DNA from: GCA-020345945 sp964596985
Lineage (GTDB): Archaea > Thermoproteota > Bathyarchaeia > RBG-16-48-13 > GCA-020345945
Direction of reading: 5' to 3'
Length of the DNA stretch: 56,902 bases
Assembly (NCBI GenBank): GCA_964596985.1
Contig: CAZQWG010000011.1
Span: 1 to 56,902 of the forward strand
Position 1 is the stretch's first letter. Every line of letters begins with the position of its first letter. The translations under genes were made by a program, and so were the position numbers. The notes under the pieces are model-generated. The model saw only the letters and a list, made by a program, of their open reading frames with translations. It was not told the origin of the DNA and ran no database searches. Positions 41,651-51,876 of this stretch are shown in pieces.

Positions 41651-43069
41651 ATGAGTCATACCGCCGGACCCAGCCAATTATCTGACTCAGCCCAGATCAA
41701 GGAGAAAGGTCAAGTCAGATTCCAGAGAATTCAACTGGCACAGACCCCACTCGAAATCTTCTCTGCAGTCAGCAACAACTACGGGTACGCATATCTCCTC
41801 GAGTCCCTCGAGGGACCTCGAAAGTTGGCACAGTACTCATACGTCGGGTTCGATCCTCGACTAGTGGTCAAGATAAAAGACAGTACTGCGGAGATTCGCA
41901 GCAAAGATAACAATGAGACAAGTCACGAAAGGGCCGAAGACCCACTTCTCCTATTGGAGAAAATCATAGGACGTACAGAGCCCTACTCGCGCGAGTCCAG
42001 ATTCGTAGGTGGAGCAGTCGGTTACTTCTCCTACGACTCGGTTCGCTACTGGGAGAGACTCCCAGACACCACAATCGATGATCAAAGGTTTCCGAACATA
42101 GAGATTGGAGTATTCGATGACGGGATTCTGTTCGATCATTTGAACCACCGCACCCTATACCATCATCGAGGGAAGGGGCGCTTTGGCGAGATCGAGAGGC
42201 TTCTTAAAGAGCCATACGATTTCGAACCTCTATCCTACACAGAGCCGAAGACGAATGTCACAAAAGAGTATTTCGAGGATACGGTGGTCAAGGCGAAGGA
42301 GTACATAGGCGCCGGGGACATCTTTCAAACCGTTCTTTCGAAACGCTACGAGTTCTCCGTTAAAGGCGACCTCATCAATTTCTACAAGGCTCTCCGAGAG
42401 ATCAACCCCTCCCCCTACATGTACTTTCTGAAAATGGGTGAACGCAGCGTAGTAGGATCCAGCCCAGAGATGCTTGTCCGAGTCGAAGCCAACACTGTCG
42501 AGACCTTCCCCATAGCTGGGACGAGACCCCTAGGCAACACACCCGGCGAGACCAAAACGCTGACCCATGATCTGTTAACGGACCCGAAGGAACGCGCCGA
42601 ACACGTGATGCTCGTGGACCTAGCGAGAAACGACGTAGGCAGAGTCGCAGAAATGGGGAGCGTCCACGTCCCTGAATTCATGGAGGTCCACTATTACAGT
42701 CACGTCCAGCATATCGTCTCTAGGGTAGTGGGAGAACTCAAAGAGAATCAGAGTTGCTACGACGCGCTCAGGGCAGTCTTCCCGGCAGGGACAGTCTCGG
42801 GTGCACCGAAAGTTAGGGCCATGGAGATAATCGAGGAACTCGAGAAGACCAAGAGAGGCCCGTACGCTGGAGCCGTCGGGTATTTCTCGTACAACGGGAA
42901 TGCAGACTTCGCCATCACCATCAGAACCCTTGTTGCGAATGGAGGTAAAGCCTTCATCCAAGTCGGAGGAGGCATCGTGGCTGACTCCGTCCCGGAAAAC
43001 GAGTGGTTCGAGACGGAACATAAAGCCAGAGCGTTGATGAGGGCTCTAGAAAAATCGGGAAGGAAGTAA
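41651..43069 (+). CDS. trpE: Anthranilate synthase component I
   Basis: 472 residues. N-terminal tryptophan-binding part has YLLESLEGPRKLAQYSYVGFDP, and the chorismate-utilising core contains GAGDIFQTVLSKRYEF, SPEMLVRVE, FPIAGTRPLG and ERAEHVMLVDLARNDVGRV with the late GAVGYFSYNG. With TrpG it makes anthranilate from chorismate and glutamine, and is inhibited by tryptophan through the LLES site. First gene of a seven-gene operon. Confidence 0.96.
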   Translation: MSHTAGPSQLSDSAQIKEKGQVRFQRIQLAQTPLEIFSAVSNNYGYAYLLESLEGPRKLAQYSYVGFDPRLVVKIKDSTAEIRSKDNNETSHERAEDPLLLLEKIIGRTEPYSRESRFVGGAVGYFSYDSVRYWERLPDTTIDDQRFPNIEIGVFDDGILFDHLNHRTLYHHRGKGRFGEIERLLKEPYDFEPLSYTEPKTNVTKEYFEDTVVKAKEYIGAGDIFQTVLSKRYEFSVKGDLINFYKALREINPSPYMYFLKMGERSVVGSSPEMLVRVEANTVETFPIAGTRPLGNTPGETKTLTHDLLTDPKERAEHVMLVDLARNDVGRVAEMGSVHVPEFMEVHYYSHVQHIVSRVVGELKENQSCYDALRAVFPAGTVSGAPKVRAMEIIEELEKTKRGPYAGAVGYFSYNGNADFAITIRTLVANGGKAFIQVGGGIVADSVPENEWFETEHKARALMRALEKSGRK

Positions 43070-43070
43070 A

Positions 43071-43664
43071 ATGAGAGTTCTAGTTATCGATAACTATGAT
43101 TCCTTTGTCTACAACTTAGCCCAATACGTGGGGGAACTCGGAGGAGAACCTATCGTTTACAGAAACGACAAGATCACCGTGAAACAGATCTGCAGGATGA
43201 AGCCAAGCCGGATCATCCTCTCCCCTGGGCCAGGAGTACCAGAAGACCCTAGATACTTCGGAGTCTGCACTGCGATCCTTCAAGAGATCAGCAGCAAGGT
43301 TCCAACTCTAGGGGTGTGCCTGGGACACCAAGGGATCATAAACACTTTCGGTGGACGCGTCAAACGTGCCGGAAGGCTCATGCACGGGAAAACAAGCCTA
43401 GTGAGGCATAACGAAAAGGGGGTCTTCAAGGGCGTACCCAACCCCATAGAGGCGACACGATACCACTCACTCGTCGGAGACAGGGCAAGCCTCCCAGCAT
43501 GTCTAGAAATAACCGCGGAATCGATGGACGACGGCGAGATCATGGGAATCCGCCACCGACATTACCCGATAGAGGGAGTCCAGTTTCACCCGGAATCTAT
43601 ACTGACCAAGGAGGGAAAGAAGATCATCAAGAACTTTCTCGATGGAGGTGAAGCTGTTGATTAG
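43071..43664 (+). CDS. trpG: Anthranilate synthase glutamine amidotransferase component
   Basis: 197 residues. NYDSFVYNLAQYVGELG at the start, oxyanion LSPGPGVPEDPRYFG, nucleophile Cys in LGVCLGHQGI, and His-Glu in VQFHPESI. The triad is complete. Delivers ammonia to TrpE. It starts one base after the trpE stop and overlaps trpD. Confidence 0.96.
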   Translation: MRVLVIDNYDSFVYNLAQYVGELGGEPIVYRNDKITVKQICRMKPSRIILSPGPGVPEDPRYFGVCTAILQEISSKVPTLGVCLGHQGIINTFGGRVKRAGRLMHGKTSLVRHNEKGVFKGVPNPIEATRYHSLVGDRASLPACLEITAESMDDGEIMGIRHRHYPIEGVQFHPESILTKEGKKIIKNFLDGGEAVD

Positions 43665-44715
43665 GGAAGGAATCCGGAAACTGATTGAGAGGAGGGATCT
43701 CTCGTACGAGGAATCCCAGGAGATAATGAATGAGATAATGTCGGGGAAGACCACCGACGCCCAGATCGGCTCGTTCCTGACCGCTCTGAGAATGAAGGGG
43801 GAGACAATCGAGGAGATTACGGCTTTCGCCGAGGTGATGAGGGAGTTCTGTCATCAGATTCACCCGAAGGTAAACTCTAGGCTCGTCGACACCTGTGGGA
43901 CTGGAGGAGACCGGGTCAAGACCTTCAACATCAGCACCACTGCCGCGTTCATCGTTGCAGGAACTGGCATAACCGTGGCCAAACACGGGAACCGATCGGT
44001 CACAAGCAAGTGTGGCAGCGCAGACGTTCTAGAACGGCTGGGTGTGAAGATCGACTCTGATCCGGAGACCGTAGAGAGGAACATGGAAGAGGTAGGCATA
44101 GGATTTATGTTCGCTCCCAAGTTCCATCCCGCCATGAAGTACGCCATCGGACCGAGAAGAGAGATAGCGGCAAGAACCGTCTTCAACATTCTCGGCCCGC
44201 TTACAAATCCAGCGAACGCCGATGCCCAACTGCTCGGAGTCTTCAGCGATGTGTGGGTGGAACCGCTGGCTCAGGTCCTTAAGAAGCTAGGGTCGAACGA
44301 AGCAATGGTAGTCCACGGACTAGATGGGCTCGACGAGATCTCGACCATAGGGAGAACCCGTATCGTATGGCTGAAGAACGGAGAAACTAGAATCGTCGAG
44401 AAGACCCCCGAAGACTTCGGTCTTGAGAAAGCTAAAGCCGCAGAGATAAGGGTAACCACGCCAGAAGAAAGCGCGGCGGTCACCTTCCAGATCCTTAATG
44501 ATCTTTCTGGACACAGCCCAAAGAAAGACATCGCACTGGTAAACGCGGCAGCCGGAATCATCGTCGGGGGCAAAGCGGACGAATTCGAAGAGGGGCTAGA
44601 GCTGGCCAGAGAATCGATTGAAAGCGGACAGGCGTATAAGAAACTGAGACTACTTGTCAAGAAGAGCAAAGGAGATCTATCAAACCTTGAAGACCTCGAA
44701 TCGAAACAACCCTGA
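43657..44715 (+). CDS. trpD: Anthranilate phosphoribosyltransferase
   Basis: 352 residues from TTG 43657, which follows GGAGGTGA at a good distance; the alternative ATG 43642 lies before that site. Conserved blocks: DTCGTGGDRVKTFNIST, KHGNRSVTSKCGSADVLE, FGLEKAK and ARTVFNILGPLTNPA. It joins anthranilate with PRPP. It overlaps trpG by eight bases and the next gene by up to 29 bases. Confidence 0.95.
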   Translation: MIREGIRKLIERRDLSYEESQEIMNEIMSGKTTDAQIGSFLTALRMKGETIEEITAFAEVMREFCHQIHPKVNSRLVDTCGTGGDRVKTFNISTTAAFIVAGTGITVAKHGNRSVTSKCGSADVLERLGVKIDSDPETVERNMEEVGIGFMFAPKFHPAMKYAIGPRREIAARTVFNILGPLTNPANADAQLLGVFSDVWVEPLAQVLKKLGSNEAMVVHGLDGLDEISTIGRTRIVWLKNGETRIVEKTPEDFGLEKAKAAEIRVTTPEESAAVTFQILNDLSGHSPKKDIALVNAAAGIIVGGKADEFEEGLELARESIESGQAYKKLRLLVKKSKGDLSNLEDLESKQP

Positions 44716-45487
44716 CTTCCTCGACGTCTTGGCAAGAGACGCCAGAACAACAATCGACGACGGCTACTACGATAACACCATCGGAACCGTAGGGTCCACC
44801 TTCAGCATGCAAGCAGCCATCCTCAAGTCCAAGCATGCCCCCATTATCTCAGAGATCAAGACCGCGTCCCCCTCTCTTGGAACGATAAAAAGCGGAGTTA
44901 ACGTGAAGAAGACCGCGCAGGCCATGAAAAGAGGGGGCGCCATCGGAATATCAGTTTTGACGATGAAGAAACATTTCGCAGGTTCTTTGAACACCCTCAG
45001 GGAAACGCGAAGAGAAGTCTCCCTCCCATTATTAATGAAGGATATTGTCATCAGTAGGAAACAGATAGACGCCGCTTCCAAGATCGGAGCCAGCGCCATC
45101 TTACTGATCGAAGCCCTCGCCGATCGAGGATACTGCGAGTGCAGCAGGGATGAGCTGATCTCGTACGCCAAATCCAAGGGACTTGAAGTCCTTCTGGAAA
45201 CCCATACCGAGGACGAGTTCTCAACAGCCCTAGAGACAGACGCCGACCTCGTAGGTATAAACAACCGCGATCTAAGAACGCTGAAAGTGGACATCGATTT
45301 GACCCGGAGGATACTCAAAAGAATCGACCCAGGAGAGAGCATCATAGTAAGCGAAAGCGGGATCGAGAACCCCAAGAACGTTCAGTTCCTCAACGAAGCC
45401 GGGGCAGACGCATTCCTCGTCGGATCTGTCATCATGAAAAGCGACGACATCGAAGAAAAAGTCAGAGAACTGGTGGAGGCGATATGA
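44687..45487 (+). CDS. trpC: Indole-3-glycerol-phosphate synthase
   Basis: 266 residues from TTG 44687, after AAAGGAG; the frame extends to ATG 44654. TIM-barrel signatures: PIISEIKTASPSLG (phosphate site with Lys), ISVLTMKKHFAGSL, LLMKDIVISRKQI, LETHTEDEFSTAL, LVGINNRDLRTL and IIVSESGI. It closes the indole ring from CdRP. The archaeal size fits. It overlaps trpF by 4 bases. Confidence 0.93.
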   Translation: MKTSNRNNPDFLDVLARDARTTIDDGYYDNTIGTVGSTFSMQAAILKSKHAPIISEIKTASPSLGTIKSGVNVKKTAQAMKRGGAIGISVLTMKKHFAGSLNTLRETRREVSLPLLMKDIVISRKQIDAASKIGASAILLIEALADRGYCECSRDELISYAKSKGLEVLLETHTEDEFSTALETDADLVGINNRDLRTLKVDIDLTRRILKRIDPGESIIVSESGIENPKNVQFLNEAGADAFLVGSVIMKSDDIEEKVRELVEAI

Positions 45488-46137
45488 GGACCGTCAAGGT
45501 CAAGGTCTGCGGAATAACCCGGGAAGAAGACCTCCAAGCAGCCGTATCCGCGGGTGTAGACGCAATCGGCTTCATCGCAGGAGTACCCTCTTCCCCTAGA
45601 AATCTGACGACAGAAGCAGCGAAGAGACTGCTCCAAGAGATACCCCTGTTTATCGACAGCATCGCTGTGACCATCCTCGAAGACATCGACTCAGCGGTCG
45701 AGATCTGTAGAACCCTCCAGCCTAAGGCAATCCAAGTCCATGGCGGCTCACCCTATCTCGCACACACGCTTCAAAGGAAACTTCGAAACCTGCCCATGAT
45801 AAGAGCAGTAGACGCGAACTCGGGGAACGCCTTCAAGAATGCCCTAGAGGCATCTGAATCCTTCGATGCCGTTCTACTCGACTCGTTGAACGAGGGAAAA
45901 CATGGGGGGACAGGGACCACCCATGATTGGAAGCTGAGCCGAGATATCAGAGAGGCCATCCAACCGAAACCATTGATTCTCGCAGGAGGACTGACGCCCG
46001 ACAACGTAGAGGAAGCTGTACGCCTCGTCCGACCCTACGCCGTCGACGTCTCCAGCGGGGTTGAACTAAGTCAAGGCGTGAAGGACCCACAGAAGATCAT
46101 GGAGTTCGTAGAAAAAGCCAAGGGTGTCCGTCTATGA
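45484..46137 (+). CDS. trpF: Phosphoribosylanthranilate isomerase
   Basis: 217 residues. VKVCGITREEDLQAAVSAGVDAIGFI contains the catalytic Cys; Asp in VLLDSLNEGKHGGTGTTHDW is the general acid, and AGGLTPDNVEEAV, DVSSGVE complete the barrel. It isomerises PRA to CdRP. It overlaps trpC and trpB by four bases each, showing strong coupling. Confidence 0.95.
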   Translation: MRTVKVKVCGITREEDLQAAVSAGVDAIGFIAGVPSSPRNLTTEAAKRLLQEIPLFIDSIAVTILEDIDSAVEICRTLQPKAIQVHGGSPYLAHTLQRKLRNLPMIRAVDANSGNAFKNALEASESFDAVLLDSLNEGKHGGTGTTHDWKLSRDIREAIQPKPLILAGGLTPDNVEEAVRLVRPYAVDVSSGVELSQGVKDPQKIMEFVEKAKGVRL

Positions 46138-47339
46138 GTCTACAACCAGTCAACGGAAAATACGGAAGATACGGTGGAAGATTCATCCCTGAAACCTTGA
46201 TGGCTACGATAGAAGAACTGGAAGAAGCCTACACGCAGATCAAGGAAGACCCAGATTTCAAGAAGAGGTTGGACTACTATCTATCAGAGTACGCCGGAAG
46301 ACCCAGCCCACTATACTACGCAGAGAACCTAACTCGAAAGATCGGTGGACCGAAAATCTACCTGAAGCGTGAAGACCTCTTACACGGAGGCGCTCACAAA
46401 ATAAACAACACCCTCGGACAAGCCCTTCTCGCCGAGAAGATGGGAAAGCAACGTATTATTGCCGAGACAGGCGCAGGGCAACACGGCGTTGCCACAGCCA
46501 TCGCCTGCGCCGCCCTAAGTCTACGAGCCGAGATCTACATGGGATCAGAGGACATGATGAGACAGGCGTTAAACGTATTCAGGATGAGGATGCTTGGGGC
46601 CGAGGTGCACCGCGTCGATTCCGGGTCCAAGACCTTAAAGGACGCCGTCAACGAGGCGCTCAGAGACTGGACCGCAAATGCCCCGACGACCTACTATCTT
46701 ATCGGATCTGTTGTAGGTCCTCACCCCTATCCGATGATCGTCAGAGACTTCCAGAGCGTCATCGGACGTGAAACCAGAGAACAAATTCTAACAAAGGAAC
46801 AGAGGCTTCCAGACGCCTTGGTCGCGTGTGTCGGCGGCGGCAGCAACGCCATCGGCACCTTCCACCCATTCCTCGATGACGAGGAGGTGATGCTATACGG
46901 TATTGAGGCAGGCGGAGCAGGAATAAACTCCGGAGAGCACGCAGCCTCACTCTGCGCGGGAAAAGAAGGCGTCTTCCACGGCATGCTTACCTATCTCCTC
47001 CAAGACTCAGACGGTCAGATAGAGACCACGCACAGCATCTCTGCCGGTCTCGACTATCCTGGAGTCGGCCCCGAACACGCTCTCCTCAAAGCCATGGGAA
47101 GAGCCAAATACAGTACCGTGAGCGACGACGAGGCTGTCCAAGCCTTTCTCGAACTCTCGAAAACCGAAGGAATAGTCCCAGCACTTGAATCTTCACATGC
47201 CATCGCCTTTGCGATGAAACTGGGTCAGACAATGGACGAGGATCAGACGATAGTTGTAACACTCTCAGGACGAGGGGACAAGGATGTTCGCGTGGTCGCC
47301 GAATACCTAGAGAAGAGATCCGATCATGAGAAGGATTGA
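46134..47339 (+). CDS. trpB: Tryptophan synthase beta subunit
   Basis: 401 residues. PLP lysine in HGGAHKINNTLGQALLAEKMGK, GAGQHGVATA, and C-terminal GGGSNAIGTFHPF, GPEHALLKA, VVTLSGRGDKD. This is the normal TrpB1 type, because the NGGRGGYMGG(R)F-like opening YGRYGGRFIPETLM matches that subfamily. It joins indole with serine. It overlaps trpA. Confidence 0.96.
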   Translation: MSLQPVNGKYGRYGGRFIPETLMATIEELEEAYTQIKEDPDFKKRLDYYLSEYAGRPSPLYYAENLTRKIGGPKIYLKREDLLHGGAHKINNTLGQALLAEKMGKQRIIAETGAGQHGVATAIACAALSLRAEIYMGSEDMMRQALNVFRMRMLGAEVHRVDSGSKTLKDAVNEALRDWTANAPTTYYLIGSVVGPHPYPMIVRDFQSVIGRETREQILTKEQRLPDALVACVGGGSNAIGTFHPFLDDEEVMLYGIEAGGAGINSGEHAASLCAGKEGVFHGMLTYLLQDSDGQIETTHSISAGLDYPGVGPEHALLKAMGRAKYSTVSDDEAVQAFLELSKTEGIVPALESSHAIAFAMKLGQTMDEDQTIVVTLSGRGDKDVRVVAEYLEKRSDHEKD

Positions 47340-48141
47340 TAGAGTCTTCCGAGATCTCCGGAACACCAGAGAAGGTGCACTCATAGCTTACGTGACTGGC
47401 GGTGACCCGGACCCCACATGGACCCCCAAGATCGTCGGAGAGCTGATTCACGGAGGCGCAGATATCATAGAACTCGGAATCCCCTTCTCAGATCCGATAG
47501 CCGACGGACCGACAATACAAGCAGCTACAACCCGAGCTCTGAAAGCCGGAACCACTCCTCGGACCGTCTTGGAGATAGCCCGAGAGATAAGAGGAGAATT
47601 CAACACACCTCTGGTGATTCTGACCTACTACAACCCGATCTTCAGAATGGGCTTAAAACAGTTCTTCGCGCTAGCCGAAGATTACGGAATCGACGGCGTC
47701 GTTGTTCCCGACCTCCCGATCGAAGAAGCACAGGACTACAAGAAGACTGCCGAAGCACACTCCATAGACACAATATTCCTAGCAGCCCCATCCACTTCTC
47801 CAAGAAGATTCCAGAAGATCGTCGACAATACCTCAGGCTTCCTCTACCTTGTTTCTCTGTACGGGACCACAGGGACACGAGAGAACCTCGAGGCCTCAAC
47901 TGTCCAACTCATCAAGAAATTCCTCCCCTACACAGAGGGGCAGATCAACCTAGCAGTTGGGTTTGGTGTCTCGAAACCAGAACATGTAGAAACCCTCCTT
48001 GAGAGCGGGGCAGACGGGGCAATAGTCGGTAGCACCATTGTCAAGACGATCGAACAGAACCTTGATCACCGCGAAGGAATACTGCGTAAGCTAAGAGAGT
48101 TGACCCGAAACTTGAAAGAGGCAACACAGGGTACCCCGTAA
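47326..48141 (+). CDS. trpA: Tryptophan synthase alpha subunit
   Basis: 271 residues. Glu in ADIIELGIPFSDPIADGPTIQAA and Asp in YNPIFRMG...VVVPDLPIEE are the catalytic pair, with LVSLYGTTGTREN (loop 6) and AVGFGVSKPEHVE, GADGAIVGSTIV for the phosphate site. It splits indole glycerol phosphate and feeds indole to TrpB. Last gene of the operon; overlaps trpB by 14 bases. Confidence 0.96.
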   Translation: MRRIDRVFRDLRNTREGALIAYVTGGDPDPTWTPKIVGELIHGGADIIELGIPFSDPIADGPTIQAATTRALKAGTTPRTVLEIAREIRGEFNTPLVILTYYNPIFRMGLKQFFALAEDYGIDGVVVPDLPIEEAQDYKKTAEAHSIDTIFLAAPSTSPRRFQKIVDNTSGFLYLVSLYGTTGTRENLEASTVQLIKKFLPYTEGQINLAVGFGVSKPEHVETLLESGADGAIVGSTIVKTIEQNLDHREGILRKLRELTRNLKEATQGTP

Positions 48142-48255
48142 TCCCCTCGTAGAAAGCTGAACCCCGGGTTTAAGCGTCTCCGAGTCTTCCAACTCTTCGA
48201 GGATAAGAAAGACTCCTCAAGTCGAGGTTATGTTGGTATCGCCAAGCCCCCTTCA

Positions 48256-48291
48256 TGCACGGTGCACATCTACATGCCTTAGTATGTAGAT
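48256..48291. terminator. Two adjacent inverted repeats after trpA
   Basis: TGCAC-G-GTGCA (48256-48266) and a perfect eight-base stem ATCTACAT / ATGTAGAT with an eight-base loop (48268-48291). They lie between the convergent trpA and histidine kinase genes. A bidirectional terminator fits the position, but no T run is adjacent. Confidence 0.4.
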
Positions 48292-48371
48292 CTCACAGGA
48301 CAACAAAGATAATCGATCTCTGTTGAGATTCAGAAATGCGGCGAGTACCTAACCACAACAGGGAAGCATTT

Positions 48372-50963
48372 TCATCGTAGAAAACCCACTCTGTTGAGGT
48401 ATATCTCGAAGCAGGTTCCCTTCTTCGTGTCCTTAAGGGTTATAGTCCCGTCACTGGTTTCGATGATCCGTTTGACCAAGTGGAGACCAAGACCGCTCCC
48501 ACTGCTGCCAGGCCCCTTGACCCCCCTCTCGAAGAGACCGCCTCTCACCGATTCAGGCAACCCTTTCCCGTCGTCTCGAACCGTAATACGGTACCTGTCT
48601 TCGATTTCCCGAACAGCGATCGAGATCTTCCTACAGTCGGCGTGGATAACACTGTTATCAATGAGGTTCGTGAAGACATTCGCAAGCAGAGGGCTAGCCC
48701 TCACCACGGCTCCAGGAATACCCTTGTAGTCTATAGCTACCCCTTGTTCCTCAGCCCTAATGGAGGCAGCTTCTATCGCATCACTTATCACCAAGTTAAG
48801 GTCTACGTTCACGATTTCTTTGGTCTCTTCTACCATCCTGAGCCCCTGGACTTTGTCTATGAGTTCAACTGCGCCTTGAAACGATTCTCGGAGGCTCTCC
48901 ACGTACTCTCCTTGTTTCTCGGAGAGCCCGCTACGCCTAATCAACTCAAGATAACCGTAGACACCTTGAAACTTGTTCTTGAGATCGTGCCTGAGTAGGG
49001 AGTGAAGGAAACGTTCCCGATCCTCCATCTTCCTCCGCTCGGTGATGTCCGTGATGATACAGGTAGCAGGGGCTGACTCGGTTCTATCGTCCGGGTTGAC
49101 AGGAGATACGGAGACGAGGACGTGAAGAGTAGAACCGTCTTTCTTGAGGAATAGTCTATCGTACGTAGAGGCTCTTCCAGATGTGAAGAGCGCCTTTCTG
49201 TCTTGCAGATAACATTCCATATCATCTGGGTGAACTAGATCTACAAAGGTCTTCCCCCTTAGCTCATCCGCAGTGTATCCTAGCATCTCGCACATCCTAG
49301 GATTGGCGAGGGAGATAGCTCGCTCTGGACCCTCAGTTATTATGATTCCATCGTGAGCCGTCTCGATAAGACTACGATATCTCTCTTCAGACTTACGGAG
49401 ACCCTCCTCCGCCTTCTTCCGTTGAGTGATATCCGTGAATATGGCGATAGAGGGAGCTGACTCGGTCTTATCGTTCGGATCGATAGAGGATACAGATATA
49501 ATAGTGTGTAGCGTTGAGCCGTCTTTCCTGACCAGCCGCCTCTCATGAGTAGCCGCTTTCCCAGACATTAGACGCGACATTCTTGTTGTCAGGTATTCTT
49601 TCCTCTCTTCGGGATGGATTAGATCCGTGTAGCTTCTTCCCACCAGCTCGTCAACGTTGTATCCGAGCATCTCGGCAAACCGATCGTTGACGTAAGAGAT
49701 AACCCGCTCTGAGCCCCCTACCAGGATGATTCCATCGTTAGCCAACTCTACGAGACTGCGATACCTCTCCTCGGAATCCCGTAACTTTTTCTCTGTCTTC
49801 TTGCGCTCAGTTAGATCTATTATGAGGGAGTAGGACCCCATGAACTCTTTATTGTCATCGAAGATAGGCGTACCCATCGCCAGTACGGGTACGGTTCTCC
49901 CATCCTTGGAGAGAAGGCTTGTCTCGTAGCTTGACGACTCGCCTCTCCTCCTCTTCTTGATTTCTCTATTCCTCTCGGCTAGGCTGTCTTCGTGTATGAG
50001 GAGAGAAACGGGTCTCCCAATCAGCTCGTCGGGAGCATATCCAAGCATCCTTGCGAGTGTAAGATTTGCATATGTGAAGACGAAGTTTTCGTCGTAGATT
50101 GCTAAGCCTGCACCCAAGTTCTCCACAATGTCTCTCAGTCTCCTCTCAGCCTGTCTCAGCTCTTCCTCCGTTCTTTTCCATTGAGTGATGTCTGTGAATA
50201 TGCCGATGGTGGAAGAGGATTCGGATCTATCCTTGGGATCTAGATTGGATGCCGATACTAGAACATGTAGTGTTGAGCCGTCTTTCTTTAGGAGTCTCCT
50301 CTCGATGCTACGTGCGCTCCCCGACGTTACACGAGACCTTCTGACTTGTAAGTAGTCTTCCATATCGTCTGGGTGGACTAGATCCGGATATTTTTTCCCT
50401 ACAAGCTCCTCAACGGTATATCCTAGCATCTCGCACATCCTAGGATTAGCTAGGGAGATAGTCCGCTCTTGCCCTTCGACCAGTATGATCCCGTCATGAG
50501 CCAACGCTACGAGAGTACGATACTTCTCCTCAGACTCACGGAGAGATGTCTCCGCCTTCCTTTGAGTGACCAGCTGCCTGATCGAGTTTGCGAGAGCAAC
50601 ATACTGGGATGTCGGTTCACCGCTCTTTATGATATAGCCGTCGGCTCTCTCCCCGAGTATCTCAACCGCAATCTCCTCTTGACCCCTGCTTGCAAACAGG
50701 ATGAGGGGAATATCGCTGCCTTGCTTCCTCAACCAGCTCAGAAACTCTAGACCAGATGTTACAAGCAGCTGACAGTCAGCAACCACTATATCGTATTCTT
50801 CTTCAGAGAGATTTTGAAACGCTTCTTCGGCCGATGAGACCACGTCAACCGTAAAGTCTCTGTTGAGTCCCTCAAGAAACGTCTTGGTCGGATCGAGCAT
50901 CGTTTTTTCGTTATTAACGAAGAGTACACGAATCAAAAACCTCTCCAAGGATGTTCCCTTCAA
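48372..50963 (-). CDS. Histidine kinase with receiver and four PAS domains
   Basis: 863 residues. Receiver domain at 10-135 (VLFVNNEK, Asp63 in IVVADCQ, Lys113), then PAS domains at about 145-265, 275-385, 395-515 and 530-645, each ending in a FTDITQRKK-like linker. The phosphorylation motif LLRHDLKNKFQG has His659, and HATPase follows with NLIDNSVIHAD, VRDDGKGLP and GSGLGLHLVKRI. PAS 1, 3 and 4 are nearly alike in sequence, while PAS 2 is divergent. No membrane segments, so it senses an intracellular signal. The partner is unknown; the nearest receiver is at 40808. Confidence 0.92.
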   Translation of the reverse strand: MKGTSLERFLIRVLFVNNEKTMLDPTKTFLEGLNRDFTVDVVSSAEEAFQNLSEEEYDIVVADCQLLVTSGLEFLSWLRKQGSDIPLILFASRGQEEIAVEILGERADGYIIKSGEPTSQYVALANSIRQLVTQRKAETSLRESEEKYRTLVALAHDGIILVEGQERTISLANPRMCEMLGYTVEELVGKKYPDLVHPDDMEDYLQVRRSRVTSGSARSIERRLLKKDGSTLHVLVSASNLDPKDRSESSSTIGIFTDITQWKRTEEELRQAERRLRDIVENLGAGLAIYDENFVFTYANLTLARMLGYAPDELIGRPVSLLIHEDSLAERNREIKKRRRGESSSYETSLLSKDGRTVPVLAMGTPIFDDNKEFMGSYSLIIDLTERKKTEKKLRDSEERYRSLVELANDGIILVGGSERVISYVNDRFAEMLGYNVDELVGRSYTDLIHPEERKEYLTTRMSRLMSGKAATHERRLVRKDGSTLHTIISVSSIDPNDKTESAPSIAIFTDITQRKKAEEGLRKSEERYRSLIETAHDGIIITEGPERAISLANPRMCEMLGYTADELRGKTFVDLVHPDDMECYLQDRKALFTSGRASTYDRLFLKKDGSTLHVLVSVSPVNPDDRTESAPATCIITDITERRKMEDRERFLHSLLRHDLKNKFQGVYGYLELIRRSGLSEKQGEYVESLRESFQGAVELIDKVQGLRMVEETKEIVNVDLNLVISDAIEAASIRAEEQGVAIDYKGIPGAVVRASPLLANVFTNLIDNSVIHADCRKISIAVREIEDRYRITVRDDGKGLPESVRGGLFERGVKGPGSSGSGLGLHLVKRIIETSDGTITLKDTKKGTCFEIYLNRVGFLR

Positions 50964-51126
50964 TCTGACATATAGATTTTAGGCATCTCTTAGATCTCTG
51001 AAATCGGCGGGAACAGTTACAATCCAAACGGGAACTCAGCTCAATGCATGTATTCCATTTTATCGGGGTAGACAGGGATAGCTTTGAGCATTTTAGGTCT
51101 ATGATAGAAAATGTGTACATAGAGGA

Positions 51127-51633
51127 CTAGGTCTTGGTTTTATGAATACTTCTTCTCATGCCTAAGACAACTGATGTCTCTACTTGTCGTTGAGGAATAC
51201 TCCAGTATTTCCCGAGCAGTTCATCCTTGTTAGGAAGAAGTGTGAATCCGTGTTTCTGATAGAATCGGATAGCCCACCAGGCATCCCTCCAGGTTCCAAC
51301 CAACAACTGTTCGGAGGACGACAGTCCCACGAGATGGTTGAGTAGTTCTCCACCAACGCCCCCTCTCTGGTAGTCGGGGAGGACGTACGCGTGTCGGATG
51401 AGGGTTACCTCCTCATCTATCGGTTGAAATCCCATTACACCGACCAGTTCCTCGTTCTGCTCGTATCCGTAGAAAATGATCTTCCCCATCTCCTCTCGAA
51501 GCTCTTCTCGGGACATGTAAGGCTCCTTGTATCTGTCCTGAGGAATCACGTCTTCGTAAGCCTGGGCTGCCTGGTTGATGATGTGAAGGATGCTCGGCTC
51601 GTCTTTTTCGTCGCATCTACGAATCATTCTCAC
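51127..51633 (-). CDS. GNAT-family N-acetyltransferase
   Basis: 168 residues. ELVGVMGFQPIDEEVTLIRHAYVLPDYQRGGVGGELLNHLV contains the acetyl-CoA loop Q/R-G-x-G-G, and the late GTWRDAWWAIRFYQKHGFTLLPN is the helix-4 region typical of the family. Substrate unknown. Minus strand, stand-alone. Confidence 0.88.
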   Translation of the reverse strand: MRMIRRCDEKDEPSILHIINQAAQAYEDVIPQDRYKEPYMSREELREEMGKIIFYGYEQNEELVGVMGFQPIDEEVTLIRHAYVLPDYQRGGVGGELLNHLVGLSSSEQLLVGTWRDAWWAIRFYQKHGFTLLPNKDELLGKYWSIPQRQVETSVVLGMRRSIHKTKT

Positions 51634-51876
51634 ACATCGAGACGTATTAGTATAAAGACCTCCAAGAAAAAGTTGGTTCTAACATCTGCGCAATCGGTAG
51701 CATCTATACCGCCGGATGAGCGTTGTCATGACATATGCGGTTGAGTGTTTGATCTTATGCCGAAACAATTATTCCATGCTTCCTCTGTCGACGAGACAGT
51801 ACCCACACGGAAGTCTTGTTTTATCTTGAGGGTCCGGGTCAAGTACCAACACACTACTCCACAGCTAACATGATTC

